A DNA stretch of 64,000 nucleotides, taken from the NCBI RefSeq assembly GCF_031755915.1, contig NC_083380.1, forward strand, positions 15,395,001-15,459,000. The letters run 5' to 3'. The stretch's first letter is position 1. The number at the start of each line of letters is the position of its first letter. This stretch comes from Ziziphus jujuba. Taxonomy: Eukaryota; Streptophyta; Magnoliopsida; Rosales; Rhamnaceae. A model generated the notes under the pieces. It was not told the origin of the DNA. It saw nothing but the letters and a program-made list of their open reading frames with translations, and did not search any database. Below, one piece after another: positions 11,713 through 24,341 of the stretch. Position numbers and translations under genes: made by a program.

Positions 11713-14700
11713 GGTTTTTATTTTATTTGTTATGCTCTTTTATGGCATTGAAGTTGGCAAATTTGTCATTGTATTTGTTGCTTCAAGCTGTAATCTTCAA
11801 AGAGTTTTGGATGTAACGCTTAAAAGCTTTCGTGAAATTCTACCCGTGTTTTCTAACCTTCAATTTATATACATATATAAAATCAGACTTAAATGATGAT
11901 ATATATATATAATTGTTTCAAATCAATACTCAATTTTCAAATGGAAGATAAATAAATTTAATTATTTAAAGTTTTTAAATTTGATGTAACATATTATTAC
12001 TTATCAAATCTAAAAATTTTAAATGATAGAACAAACTTATCCATTTTAATATCCTTACTTAAACACTATATATGTATATTATATACTTCCATTCTACTAG
12101 GTGTAGTCATTTACATTATGCTATATATTGACAATCTTTCAACATCAAAAGATTGTGGATACCCAACATAACTTGGGTAGCTATGCCCAAAAGAATAAAA
12201 TCAAATATATACGTATATGTATATATACGAGAGAGAGAGGCTCATATGCAGAAAATTCTAATAAAATTTGGCCGGAATAGTGAAAAAGACAATGATTTTA
12301 AAAAACAAAACACATCATCTATTTCAAAAGTATTGATGACCGTTTTAGTTAAACACTCTTTTCTTTTCCATTGTTTCAGACATGATTGGTTCAAAATTTC
12401 CTACATTTGAGACTCTTGTGTATAAAAACTGACCCTAAGTAGCATAGGTTAATTATTATACTTTTGATTTAAAATTAATAAAAAAAATAAATAAATCCTA
12501 AACCTTTTTTAAGTTCTACAAGTTGTAATATTCAAGGTAAAAATTACTATTTTTTAAAAGTCTAATATAAAAAATAAAAATTAAAGATGTATTATTATTA
12601 TTATTATTATTATTTATTTATTATGTTGAGATAAAAGAGAAGAAACCTTTTATCTATTTATTTGTGGTGAGAGCTTGCCGTTTGTTACTGTACCGTTGTT
12701 GCAAACACATTGGAAAAAACACATTATAACAATATTGCTTAAGCAAAAAAAATATGGTAGAAGATCTTGCACCCAATTTATAAAAGGTTCTATAAAACAG
12801 TACATTGTATGAGTTCCATTTTCCCTTCTTCCGAGGGACATAATTCTTATTCATCTCCTAACATATAATCAAATTTTTTTTAAAAAAAAAAAGAAAAGAA
12901 AAAGAAAAAGGTCATAGTTATATTAGTTTTCACTATCACCAAGCTACTAAGTCTTCTATTAAAAAAATATATATATATTAAATAATATAATATATATATA
13001 TTAATAACTTCTAGGAAATGGTGAAATGGGTGTGAATGAGTTGGAGATTTTGTATAAATATTTTAAAATACACAAGGATATATATATATATATATATATA
13101 GATAATTACACATTAAAAAGATAGATGGTGCTAGTGGGACCTTCAATATGCACCTGAAAGATTTACAGAAAACTGGACCAATCACATGGAGATCCCTAGA
13201 TAGCCGTGCGTGATTGTAACGCTGCGTTTTGATTGGCTGGAGATGAATATATATGGAAAAATGGCCTTTGCTTCACATTCAGATACGAGGAGGTTGTAAC
13301 ATGAAACCACAACCCAAGAGAGCAAATACTGGATATTGTGCATGCATCTACCAATATGCCCATACTTCCATCATATTACAATTTCCCTTTTTTTTTTTTC
13401 TTTTTTTTTTTTTAAATAATTAAGACCAAGATAGAAATATTATATGTGTAAGGGGTCCTTGGTTTAAATTATTTCTTATGACATGGTCAACCCCCAATTT
13501 TTTTTTTATTTAATTAGTTTATTTTGTGCGGCTGGTTTCAATTAAATATTTTAGATACATATATCCTTATTTTCTATTTTATTAGGCAACTGATTTTTTT
13601 TTAATAAATTATTTAAATACAAATTATCCATTGTTTTTTTTTCTCTCGTATGATTTAAATTCATATTCTTATGGATACAAATAGAGATATCCTACGACTG
13701 AAGCTAACCTAAATAGGATTATTATAATCAAAATATATAGTCCCTTCGTTATTATAACTAAGTTAGCTATAGTGTCATGTTCTGTTATCTATAATATAAG
13801 TCATGTTGCATGGAAATCTAGTGGAAGAATATTAGTCAATGGCATCAATTAATTATTTTCAATATTATATACTTGTGTTAATTAATATAAAAATATTGCT
13901 AGTCTTAATTAGTTCATTTGCATCTGTTTAAAAATCACTTGTAGTCTCTGAGTGGACAACTAAGTGTCAAATTTTTTTTGAATAACGATCTCCAATTAAT
14001 TTGAACCTCATCAGCTCTAATATATATATATATATATATATAAACAAATAAATCACTTATATATACATTTAGATTTACATTATTTTTTTCATCAAGTGTT
14101 ATTATTTTTTCATCAAGTATTAATATATTGTTCTCTTTGGAAACATCCTCCTAAGGCAAAATCACTATTTTCTCCAACAATGTTTCGACTTTTAAATTCT
14201 TTTATTTTCAATATGAAAATTGCTAATATATTGCCATTTGTTTTTGTTTTTGTTTGTTTTTTATATTTTGTACGTTAACATATCCCATATCATTTATTAA
14301 TTAAGGTGATGCTACTCATTACTAATATGCATATATATGTGGTTGTTATATTTAGGTTGGCTTTTTTTTTTAAAAAAAAAAATAAAAAAATATCGATAAA
14401 AAATAGCGAAATTAATTCATGGATAAAATTAGTAATTTGATGAAGACTGAGCTTTAAACTATTTGAGAAAAAGAGTTATTTGTGAGATTTTAACACAAGA
14501 ATATATAAAAGTTTACTTAAATTAAAATTGTTTCTTTCTTTCTTTTTTTTTTGTTTTTTTTTTTAAAAGAGACAAGTGAAAAAATTAAAGTAAATAATAT
14601 ATACAAATTAAACGAGATGGCATATGTTTTCCAAAAAACAACCTGTGACAAGTTATCATATAACTAAGTCAAAGCAAAACAAAAAAGAAAAAAGGTAAAA

Positions 14701-15000
14701 TCCATAACCAATTTACCAGATTCATTCATCATTATAAACGAAAAACATTGTTGGTTTTTTTTCCAATTTTTTTCTTTTGCATATATGTTAATTTTGAAGA
14801 GATTTACAGAGATAGTAATTTCTATTATTATATTAAATTTGTGTTAATTTTGAAGAGATTTACAGAGATAGTAATTTCTATTATTATATTAAATTTGTGT
14901 CTATATGTGTAAACTTATGATAAGGTGTAAGACTTTTTGTTTCCTATTATTATTATTAATTAATATAATAATTAGGAAAAAAAAAAAAAAAACAAGTATC
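11713..15000. other. 3.3-kb AT-rich intergenic region, no gene recognised
   Basis: Open frames here are short and low-complexity. It contains TA tracts (13079-13100, 14022-14042), poly-T runs near 13389 and 14546, and a 56-bp perfect tandem duplication (14788-14899). No transposon ends, tRNA or protein domain were recognised. Confidence 0.4.
14788..14899. repeat. 56-bp tandem duplication
   Basis: The 56-base unit beginning TTAATTTTGAAGAG and ending AAATTTGTG occurs twice head to tail with no difference that I can see. It is therefore recent or a slippage product. Confidence 0.85.
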
Positions 15001-15289
15001 ATCTAAAAAAGAAGCAAGAGATTTTTGCTATACACACTAAAAACAGCCACATGCAGATTGATACGCACAATTTCCATCAAACATTTTTCTACCTTATTTC
15101 TCAACTGCTCTTATTTTTCCTGATTTCTCTCAAGCACCAAAACGTTTTTCTTATTATTTTTTTTTTTTGGGTGAAAAAAGAAGATGTTATTTTGGTACGT
15201 CAAGGTATAGCTATAGATTTGAATCTATTATGTATATACATATATGTATACACCCTGACATACGCTTTTAGTTTGGAAGATTTTTCCAA

Positions 15290-15404
15290 GCCCATTTGGA
15301 ATCCTCTCTGTCTCTTCCCCTTTGTCTCCGTGAGAATTCCCATTGCTGAGGACCTGAGAGATTCCTTTTGAGCTTTCGTTCTTCAGCATTCTCTGATATC
15401 CAAG
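15290..15404 (+). other. Probable non-coding leader exon of LPP2
   Basis: A GC-richer stretch ends in a good donor (CCAAG|GTATGT at 15404/15405). It lies about 1.6 kb upstream of the LPP2 start, and an acceptor (TCTGATTAG at 16920) precedes the coding exon. A leader exon with a long first intron (15405-16920) is the simplest reading. The transcription start is not defined. Confidence 0.45.
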
Positions 15405-16966
15405 GTATGTAGGTACGGTTTCATCTGTTTTCAATGCCTCTTTGCATGCGATTTAGACACGTTTCAGACCCATTTGAGATTTCAAATTTGATCCTCTACC
15501 TGTTTGTCTTTATTTTTTTTTATTTTTTATTTTTTATCTGCATGAATTTTTGTTACTACTATGTTGCAATTACGTATCTTAATTTTCTGTTCTGTTTTTT
15601 GTCTTCAATTTACTCGATTTCCATTGTATTAAATTCCTAGTTTTCCTCACGTCCTTTGACTAGTGATTGTGTCTACACGTTTGTTGCAAAATGCTATTTT
15701 TTTTTTTTTAATTTAATTTTATGAAACATGCATTGCTATCTTCTTGTTATTGAGTTAGCTCCTCTGTTTTGTTTTGTTTCTTTGTCAATGCCAGATGTTT
15801 GAAAAATTGGGTTTGTTTGTATCGTTACACTCCTGTATTGAATTCTGTGTTATGCGATTTATTTCAACTTCACGGCAATACCCTAACTTGTAAAACAATT
15901 TCTAATGTTTTGCGTAATCTCTCTCTCTCTCTCTCTCTTTTGCACACCCCCACCCTCACCCCCGCCCCGGGGGCTGATTTTCATGCATATTTTAATTTCT
16001 TTGAATGCAAAATGTTTATTTGTTGAACAAAATTGAACATTTGATGGAGATAAAGCAATGGAGTTTCCATATATAATTTATTTTCCATGGAAGTGGGAGA
16101 AAAGTTTGGCATAATATGGAGTGTTTAATGTTGATTGATGTTCAAGAAATTTGGCATTTAAATAAGGCTTTTGAAACAGGGTCATGCAATTATAAGTTGT
16201 GGCAACCTTGCTTGGAATACAATTTTCCATTCCATTTCATCAAACTCATTTCATGTACAATATCGCATATCATCTAACTAGATTGAATTTTAGTTTCACC
16301 TTATCATTTATGTATTCAATTCAAAATTTCTAAAGCTATTAATGCCTCTGTATGTCTGCTTGGCTAGTAAGATGATGTTTTGCAGGTTCCATTTGTTAAT
16401 AGCTGTCTTATATCAAATCAATTATCTTCGACCATCAGACTTAGCCAAGCATATCATTTTCTTGTTTGAGTTTTCAAAGAATGCAATACTATATAGATTG
16501 AAACAGGATTGAAATGTGGTGTGGAGAATGTTTCTAACTTATTAATTTATTTACATTTTACCTGCCATAAATATAGTGTGTTCTTTGCTTTGTCCCCTAA
16601 ACTACTAAAGCCCTCACATTGCTCTTTAATCTATTTCTTTTTTAACTTTCAGATTCGGATTAAATCATGCAATTTTATTAGATGAATACAATGACGTTAG
16701 TCACGCTAATAACTTGTAAATATTAGACAGATCTGATAGGAAGACCTAGAGTAGGTGACAGTGGATAGATTTACTAGATTAGAGGGCCAAGTGACAAGAG
16801 ACACTGATGTAATTACCATAATGTTGTTAGGAAATATTATTGAGGAAATAAAAAGGTATAAAAGTTAGTGATATGTTCATTTGCTTCTTAAATTGTTCAT
16901 GTTTCTTCTTTCTGATTAGCACTTGCTCTCTCATTTTTGAGAAATCATTGCAATTGAAACTGCAAT

Positions 16967-17011
16967 ATGTCTTTTGGCCAAAAAAGGAAACTTCCTCAGT
17001 GCCTTAGCTAG
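16967..17011 (+). promoter_or_regulatory. Upstream ORF in LPP2 leader (14 codons)
   Basis: An ATG at 16967 opens a 14-residue frame (MSFGQKRKLPQCLS) that stops at 17011. This is 10 bases before the LPP2 ATG at 17022 and in another frame. If the leader is as inferred, this uORF lies in the mRNA and could lower translation of LPP2. Confidence 0.4.
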
Positions 17012-17021
17012 GTGGAAAACA

Positions 17022-18744
17022 ATGCCAGATATTCAGATGGGATTTCATACCATAAAATCTCATGGAGCCAAGGTGGTGAAGGTGCATGCATTTGACTGGA
17101 TAATACTTCTGCTGCTTGTCGTGATCGATGTATTGCTGAATCTGATAGAGCCTTTTCACCGTTTTGTCGGGGAAGGAATGATGACTAATCTGCAATACCC
17201 ACTCAAAGATAACACAGTGCCTTTCTGGGCTGTGCCAGTATGTATCTGAGTCTGATTTTTTTGCATGTGTAATGTTTATATACTCTCTACCTGTGTATAA
17301 TCTTCCTTGATAGCCAACTCTTACCAAACCAAAAGAAACTGATATTTCTTTATCTAACACCCTTCCTTGGTAGCTAACTCTCACCAAACTAAAAGAAAAC
17401 TGATATTTATCTATCTGACACTGTTCCTGATACAGATTTATGCAATATTGTTGCCGATTATCATCTTTATTATATACTACATCTACAGAAGGGATATTTA
17501 TGACTTACACCATGCCATATTGGGTAACTATTATGTTATTATAAGAGGCTTCCACTGTATCAGTTTATTGTGTTGTGGCTGTTTAGTGCCTTACTACTTG
17601 AGTGACTGTCATTTTCAGGTCTTCTCTATTCTATTCTAATAGCTGGAGTTATAACGGATGCAATCAAAGACGCTGTTGGTCGTCCCCGCCCAGATTTTTT
17701 TTGGAGGTGTTTCCCTGATGGTAAAAAGGTGGGTCCTTGTTACCAGTTTTCTTACTGTTGATTTTTGATAAGGCAGGACCTTTTCCTTGCCATTATGCAC
17801 TTGCTTTATATACAGCTGGTTGTTTGTTGTGCATGTTAGGTGTTCAATCATATTACAAGGGAAGTTATCTGTCATGGAAAAAAGTCAGATATAAAGGAAG
17901 GGTACAAAAGCTTTCCAAGTGGGCATACTTCCTGTAAGTCAGCCAAGTTAATTTATAAGCACCACATAGTGCAGAACGATATTGTAAGAGCTTTGGTTAT
18001 GCAAGACAGATTATGTTTTGGAATAGTTACAAATATATTGTATGCTTTTTATGTCAAATAGTTAAAAATGCATCTTCTGGTGATTTGGAATTCAATTTGT
18101 ATTGTGTTCTGTTCTAACAGTATGGAATTTTTGGACCCTGCAATGGCTGATGGAGTATAACTATTCTAGCTAATTTTAAATTATGTTAAAAGTCATACCA
18201 ATATATTCACATTTGATTGGAAACCCTTTTTTTTTTTTTTTTTTTTAAATAAAAGAAATGTGCCCTTGAGTGATTTGCAAGGTTATAAAATCTGCAGTTT
18301 CAAAACTTTGTCGCAGCAACCAGGAGGATGGTTCACCCTGTCAGTGTTTGTACTTTTGTGATAATTTGTTTGACTTTGTAAAGATAAGGTGTCTATCTAT
18401 GTCTCATGTGTAACAAGAATGAGTGGTAACACTACCTTGACTATCAGAGTGGCTGGTACAAAAAATAGAAACAAAAATGCAGGCTTACTCCGGTTTACAA
18501 TTTTCAATATGCAGGGTCATTTGCAGGGCTTGGTTTTCTTTCATGGTATTTGTCAGGGAAAATTAGAGTGTTCGATCGTAGGGGTCATTCTGCAAAACTT
18601 TGTATTTTATTTCTTCCGTTGCTTGCTGCTGCTCTTGTGGGAATAACCCGTGTGGATGACTATTGGCATCACTGGACTGATGTCTTTACTGGAGGTCTTA
18701 TAGGTTGGTATTTTTGAAAATGAATATTGAAGGAGGTAAAAAAA

Positions 18745-18776
<32 letters not shown>

Positions 18777-19313
18777 ACTCAAGCTCACTAATGTAATAAG
18801 TCACTGAATTCAAAATAATTGTCTCAATGCAGGACTTGTAGTGTCTACATTCTGTTACTTGCAATCTTTCCCTTACCCAAATGATGTCAATGGTATGTCT
18901 ATTATTTCAATTAGTTCATTTAAATAATGTAGTGGCTTTTAGGTCTAATACTATGTTAATCATCAATTTGGAGTTAAACCCTTTGATTCCTTTGAGTTAC
19001 TGCACTATTGTATTTGTTCATTTTTGATAAAATTTTCAAATATTTACTTAAAGTAAAAATGCTTATGCTTAATTCATTAACTCATTTAGTATTAATTGTT
19101 CTTATATATATTCTCACAATTAGACATTCTATTTTCAAACTTGCAGGTTGGGCACCTTATTTGTATTTCCATATGTTGGCAGAGAGGAATAGTCAGTCCT
19201 TAGCAAGAAGAGTAAATTCGCATCGTATGCGTAGACAAGACACTCTAACTTCATTATCTGATAGTGACAAAGATACTCCAGGATCATCACCCAATTCAAA
19301 TCTGATTGTGTAA
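17022..19313 (+). CDS. LPP2: Lipid phosphate phosphatase 2-like (PAP2 superfamily)
   Basis: Seven coding exons: 17022-17237, 17436-17523, 17619-17728, 17840-17933, 18515-18703, 18833-18892 and 19147-19313. They total 924 bases, 307 residues, and every join keeps frame. Family members dephosphorylate phosphatidic acid and diacylglycerol pyrophosphate in membranes; plant LPP2 has been linked to abscisic-acid signalling. The three PAP2 catalytic motifs are present: KDAVGRPRP (residues 118-126), PSGH (164-167) and TRVDDYWHH (214-222). The last carries Thr where the plant motif usually has Ser. Hydrophobic segments sit at about 27-40, 73-90, 100-115, 170-183 and 197-213, fitting a six-span integral membrane enzyme. 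The start at 17022 ([15 protein letters not shown]) matches the family N-terminus. An in-frame extension upstream has no ATG. The gene looks intact. Confidence 0.92.
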
Positions 19314-20045
19314 GCAATGGATTCTGGAAGAAGTTACTAATTTCCCAGTTAATTATTTTTTATTTATTTTTTTTGTAGAAACTGAAAAAAAAAAAAGAGA
19401 AAAAAAGAAAGAAAAAAGAAGGTTTTATTCTTCTTACTTTGTATCTAGAGAGGAAAAAAAAGAAAAAAAAGAAAAGAAAACGAATTTCAATCTGTTTTTT
19501 CTACGTATCTTCAAACTTTGTACACTACATCATTCTTCTGTAGTCACTTAGATTTGTACAAAACATATTCCAGAACATCAAATTCTTTATTTCAATGAAA
19601 GTGACTACTAATATTTGCCTTTTTGACTTTCTTAGTTTCATTAAAGACTAAATAGCAGGACAGCTTTAAAAACTCAAGCTCATAAGCTGGCAATGGCAGT
19701 TAACTAATATAAATGTTCGAACACCGAAAAAAGTACTACTTTTTTTCATTTTTCTTTTCTTTTTTTTTTTTTGTTTTTTGTTTGACACTTCTTAATGACT
19801 TGCTGCACACCCAACCAATCTACCTGGAACAGTTGGTTGTTAATTAGTAACTGCACTGCAGCTAGCTGACTTGACTTTATTTCCTCCAATTTAAGCCATT
19901 TACATATTTTAGGCCTTCAAAGAATTTTGCTTCTTCTACATGTCATATTTACCTTTGGATATATCTAGAGCTCTCTTTGTCTCTCTCTTTTTTTTCTGTT
20001 TGTTTCTTTCTTTTCGCAGGGCGAGTTAATTCGTTCTGTGGAAGC
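19314..20045. other. LPP2 3' flank and upstream region of the small basic-protein gene
   Basis: Purine-rich stretches (19384-19480) follow the LPP2 stop and probably belong to its 3' UTR. A CT/T-rich stretch ending in TTTCGCAG (about 19975-20020) lies just before the next ORF and could be either a splice acceptor or a leader element. No other gene is seen. Confidence 0.4.
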
Positions 20046-20333
20046 ATGAAGAGGTACTGGAGGAGAAGAAAATACCATAGACTACGAAGTTTGGTTAGTA
20101 ACAAGCATAATGAAGAGGTTTCATTAACGAAAGGGACTCGTCGAGGCAGGTTTTGGAAGACTAGAGCGACCCCTAAACTTCGTTTGAAGATTCGAGCATC
20201 AATCAAGGCTTTGAAAAGTTTCAGAGATGCTTATGTGGAAATGATGCTCTGTTTTGCAGGGCGTTTAATGCAGTTGAATACTGGTAATGTTCATTTAGTC
20301 AAGAAGATTAATACTCCACGGTTCTCAGCTTGA
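20046..20333 (+). CDS. Small basic protein of unknown function, copy A (95 aa)
   Basis: An ATG at 20046 opens 95 residues, very rich in Arg/Lys at the N-terminus (MKRYWRRRKYHRLRSL). It shares a core with the gene at 21107: RKY.RL.S near the N-terminus, then a LK.K..S segment, R..RDAY.E.M..FA, a LN.GN segment and a KK near the end. I do not recognise a named family. Sequence conservation between two tandem genes with different N-terminal halves argues that both are real. No signal peptide or membrane span is seen; the C-terminal half could form an amphipathic helix. An acceptor-like TTTCGCAG about 25 bases upstream suggests a leader intron. Confidence 0.6.
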   Translation: MKRYWRRRKYHRLRSLVSNKHNEEVSLTKGTRRGRFWKTRATPKLRLKIRASIKALKSFRDAYVEMMLCFAGRLMQLNTGNVHLVKKINTPRFSA

Positions 20334-21106
20334 CAAAGAAGACAGCTTGGCTTCTAATCTCCGTTCTTTACATGTGTAGAAAGAGCACAGTTTGTTTCAC
20401 AATTCTGTCTCTTTCTGGATATTTTGTAAATGGAGGGAGGGGGAGGGAGAATAAAAAAGAATTGTATTTAATTTGTAACGTGCTATTACAATTAATATGT
20501 GATTCACAAATATAGTGAAAATAAGATTAGATGGCAGATGTTGAAAAGTATAGTTTTTTCCATTTTATGCTATTATTTTTTTATTACCGTTGGAGATTGG
20601 CAAGAAAATCCAAATAAATTTAGAGTAAATCTGGAAATCTGGATTTGGATTTATAGTTGCAAAAGTTACAAAAATATCACTTTCTGGACTCAAATTCATA
20701 ATTTCTTTGGCTATAATCTAACCCCTTTTCTACAATATGGTTGGCGTTTCTTCATTTAATGGGTCACAAACTTTGTTTTTTTTGCAAGTCCTGACATTTT
20801 CTGCAATAATGGCTGGTGACAATTAGTTCCTTCAAATTAACGCAAGCCAGCTGCTTACCCACCTACTTTTTTATTACCAATCTTCCCCCTTAATATTATA
20901 AAAAAGCCCTTTTCACAAGTACCGTATGGAAACTTAGTTTGGCTGTCTTAATCAAATTTCACCTACTTTTTACAGAAATTGAAGTTACTGTCCCTCACAC
21001 AACTCCATTTTTATTACCTCTAGTTCCTTCTGTTCATGTAACTATTCCTCTTTTTGAAGTCACTCGGATCTTTTGGGTCTGAAAAACAGACACATATTTT
21101 GAGAGT

Positions 21107-21412
21107 ATGGATAAGAAATTTAGGTTCATGATGAAGAGGAGAAAATATGATAGACTAGAGAGCAGTTTTGAGGCAGCAGATGAAGAAAATGATGAGAACA
21201 TGTCAATGTTGGGAGAGAGTTATGACCGTAAGTTGATGAAGAATATTGGATTGGTTCCACATCTGAAGCCTAAGATGATGTCTTCCATTATGTATGTGAG
21301 AAGGCTTCGAGATGCTTACACGGAAGTGATGCATCGGTTTGCTGAGCATTTCATACACTTGAACAATGGTAATCCTCTCTTCTTTAAGAAGGTTTCTAGC
21401 TTTGATGCATAG
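21107..21412 (+). CDS. Small basic protein of unknown function, copy B (101 aa)
   Basis: 101 residues from the ATG at 21107. The N-terminal FMMKRRKYDRLES resembles RRRKYHRLRS of copy A. The middle is acidic (EAADEENDEN). The C-terminal half contains MYVRRLRDAYTEVMHRFAEH, matching the RDAY.E.M..FA core of copy A. No signal peptide or known domain is seen. The upstream 200 bases are conserved in the broken copy at 31829, so they probably hold the promoter. Function unknown. Confidence 0.6.
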   Translation: MDKKFRFMMKRRKYDRLESSFEAADEENDENMSMLGESYDRKLMKNIGLVPHLKPKMMSSIMYVRRLRDAYTEVMHRFAEHFIHLNNGNPLFFKKVSSFDA

Positions 21413-24270
21413 TTCTTGGCTCCAGATTTGTACTTGGAAAGCTCAGAGGAAATAAATTATTATTTTACCAGTTTAGTTTAATTAGTCTTTTAATTATGTA
21501 TGAAAATAATCCATGTTTTGTGATATGAGATCTAGCTCTCCCTCCCTTGCTTTCTTTGGTATTGTAACAAGTTTGTACATTAGTGAAAACCACTTTGATT
21601 TTGAAAGGAAAAATATTTGCAGCTATCAATCAATATAAAAATAAAAAATAAAAAAAAGAAATAAATCATCTACTGAGTTTTCATTGGACAATTTATACTG
21701 GGCATTTAATGTGCTATTATGGGTAATAGGACTCATATTGCCGGTAATAATTTTGATAAAGTCCAATACAAATTGACCAATGAAACCTAATATATATATA
21801 TATATATATATATTGAGAATGATATGATACAACAAGTAGATGTCACTGCTTGTGAAGAACAATTTGCAACTAAAATGAAAGATCTTTTGTATATACGTAA
21901 TATTAAAGTTGGTTTTTGTATGCAAACTAATTCCTTAAGAGCATTTGAGGTCTTTTCTAGTGTAATTAACTCATGCTTTGCTTATGAGAGGGCATCAATA
22001 TGCAGTTGACTAAATTGGTTGAGGTTTAATTTTTTACGGACTTGTGGCTCAGATTTTCAAGCACTTCATAAAAAAGAAAAATTTCAAAATACAAAAATCA
22101 GTGGGTCTTCCATACGCTTATAAGAAAGCTTCGTCCCAGGAGTCTGTTCAAATATTCTGTTTTGTCAAAGAATTTTGTTGTGGGTACTTTGTGAACAAGC
22201 GGTTCAAAGTCTACCAATTAACCGTTTGTTTTGGGACAAACCTTAACTTAGTATATTGTGTGGTTCAATTGCTTGTTTTGCGGGATAATAGTCGTTTTTT
22301 TTTTTTTTATTGGTCCAACATCAGGCTTCTTTCGTTTCCCATTTAGCCGATTACATGTAATCAAGGATAATATTTCATCATCTCGAATTAGATGTAATAG
22401 GAAAATGGAATGCTGGAATAAAAGAAATCCAATTGTAGCAAATTGGAATACTGGAATAACCATAAGTTTTAGAAGGATAGAGATAAATCAGATGGCCTTA
22501 TTCGTATTTGGAATGTATAATACCATAAATAAATCAAAATCCAGTTTTTTTTGGGGACATATGTTAAATCGAGAGAGATGAAAATCTGTTCATAGGCTTG
22601 ATTGAATCAATGTGTGTTTATAATTAACTAGATTCATTGCCAAATCAAAATGAATGTAAATTTTTTTGTATTCCCGAAAGTATAAACTTCCAAAATACAA
22701 CTCATATAGATAGGACGCACATATAAGTTCACTTCAATATATTTTGGGAGTTTAGTCCCCCAAAGCATTATTACTTTCAGAGGTAGATCACAATTTTAGA
22801 ACAATGGGTGAAAAGCAAAATTCATATGCTATTATAATAACAAATACACTATATTATTATTCAATTTCGATCATCATCAGCAATTATACAACAAATTTTT
22901 TTTTTTCAAAAAAGGTAAGGTTATATAGTAATTATATAATTTGGCTTATTAGAAAAAAAAATTATATAACTTAATTTGTAAAAACAAATGCTTTGAAAAA
23001 CTAATTTTTAATTAAATATATAGAATTTATTTTTATTAAGATTTAGGCATATATTATTAAAAATATGTTTAAATTAAAAGATAAACATAAATAATTTTAA
23101 TAAAATACATCTTTAAATTTGGTTTGACTTTGTAGCGAAATAGTCGTATATTATAAAGAACAACAGAGATTGCTAAACATTAATTACTTTTTTCAGCCTT
23201 AGTTATGATTTTTAAGCATAAATGATATATTATATATTTATGATGAACATGATATTTTCTTAAAAAGAGGAATTACTCTCCAAATAAAACTCATAAATTG
23301 TCTAAAAAAATAAGAATATTCACCTAATAAAACTCATAAATTGAGTAATTACATGTTTTAAAATCTGTTTGTCATGTTTAACCTCGTTTATATGGAAGGT
23401 GAAACTTGAAGTGGGGGCAAAAAAAAGGTAAGACGAAAAATTTTCAAATTAAAAACTTATAGAATTCCGGGTTTGGCGTGGGGGCAGCTGCCCCATTGTC
23501 CCACGCTAAATCCGCCCCTATTACTTTTACTTCAAAGTCAGAATCATTTTCCTTGTAATTTCCGAAAAGAAAATAGAAAAAAAAAAAAGACATTTTGAAT
23601 ATTGTCAGATATATTCAATTCCATTAAGCCAAATATATAAAAGAAGCCAATATTAGACTTGACACGTGGGGTGATTATGTTAAATTTAACCAATTCAAAT
23701 AAAATTCATTAAACTTTCATATAGTAATAAGTAGGTAAATTCAATTTTATTTTTTAAATTACCGTGTCTATCGTTTTAGATTCGTTAATTCGTTAAAAAT
23801 ATATTATAAATTTAAAAAAATTCAAATTTAATTTATACTTCAAATAATAAAATGATTTTAATTTTCTAACTCTTGCAATTAGACTTGTTTATTTTTAGAT
23901 TTTTAAAACATTAAATTAAAAAATAACAAATCAATATATCTATAAATAATAAAATAAATATTATAAAAACTTGCAAGATTGCAATAATAATCTTTTTTAA
24001 TGAGTTTTATAAATTTATAATGTATAATTTATTAATTTAATTGAATAATATTAATATAAATTTAATACGATATAATTAATTAAACCTGTAAATTATCATG
24101 TAGTTTCACTATTATATCCTATTAAATTCTGTGAAGTCTAACATATATGACTAAATAGTAGTCTATTAAGAAAAGATACAGAAGAAAAAGAAAAAAAAAA
24201 ATTATTTGTTGCTTATTAATGCTAAACAATAAATATTGCTGACCAAAAAAATCTACGACCAGCAAAGCTA
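21413..24270. other. Intergenic region of block 1, AT-rich with repeat debris
   Basis: 21413-21790 is duplicated at 32664-32990. A TA tract lies at 21790-21811. Around 23481-23494 sits a perfect palindrome GGGGCAGCTGCCCC next to TAAATCCGCCCCT, a sequence style seen at the ends of non-autonomous plant transposons. No matching left end was convincingly found. No gene is recognised between 21.8 and 24.3 kb. Confidence 0.4.
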
Positions 24271-24341
24271 TAAATTTGATACACGATGAACTCCAACCAT
24301 CAAGAGGTCAATCGAGAAGACAATTTGAGGTGGCAGAAGCT

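Noticed and set aside
16974..17021. N-terminal extension of LPP2 (AKKGNFLSALARWKT)
   Set aside because: It has no ATG in frame (it begins at TTG), and the ATG at 17022 matches the usual family start.
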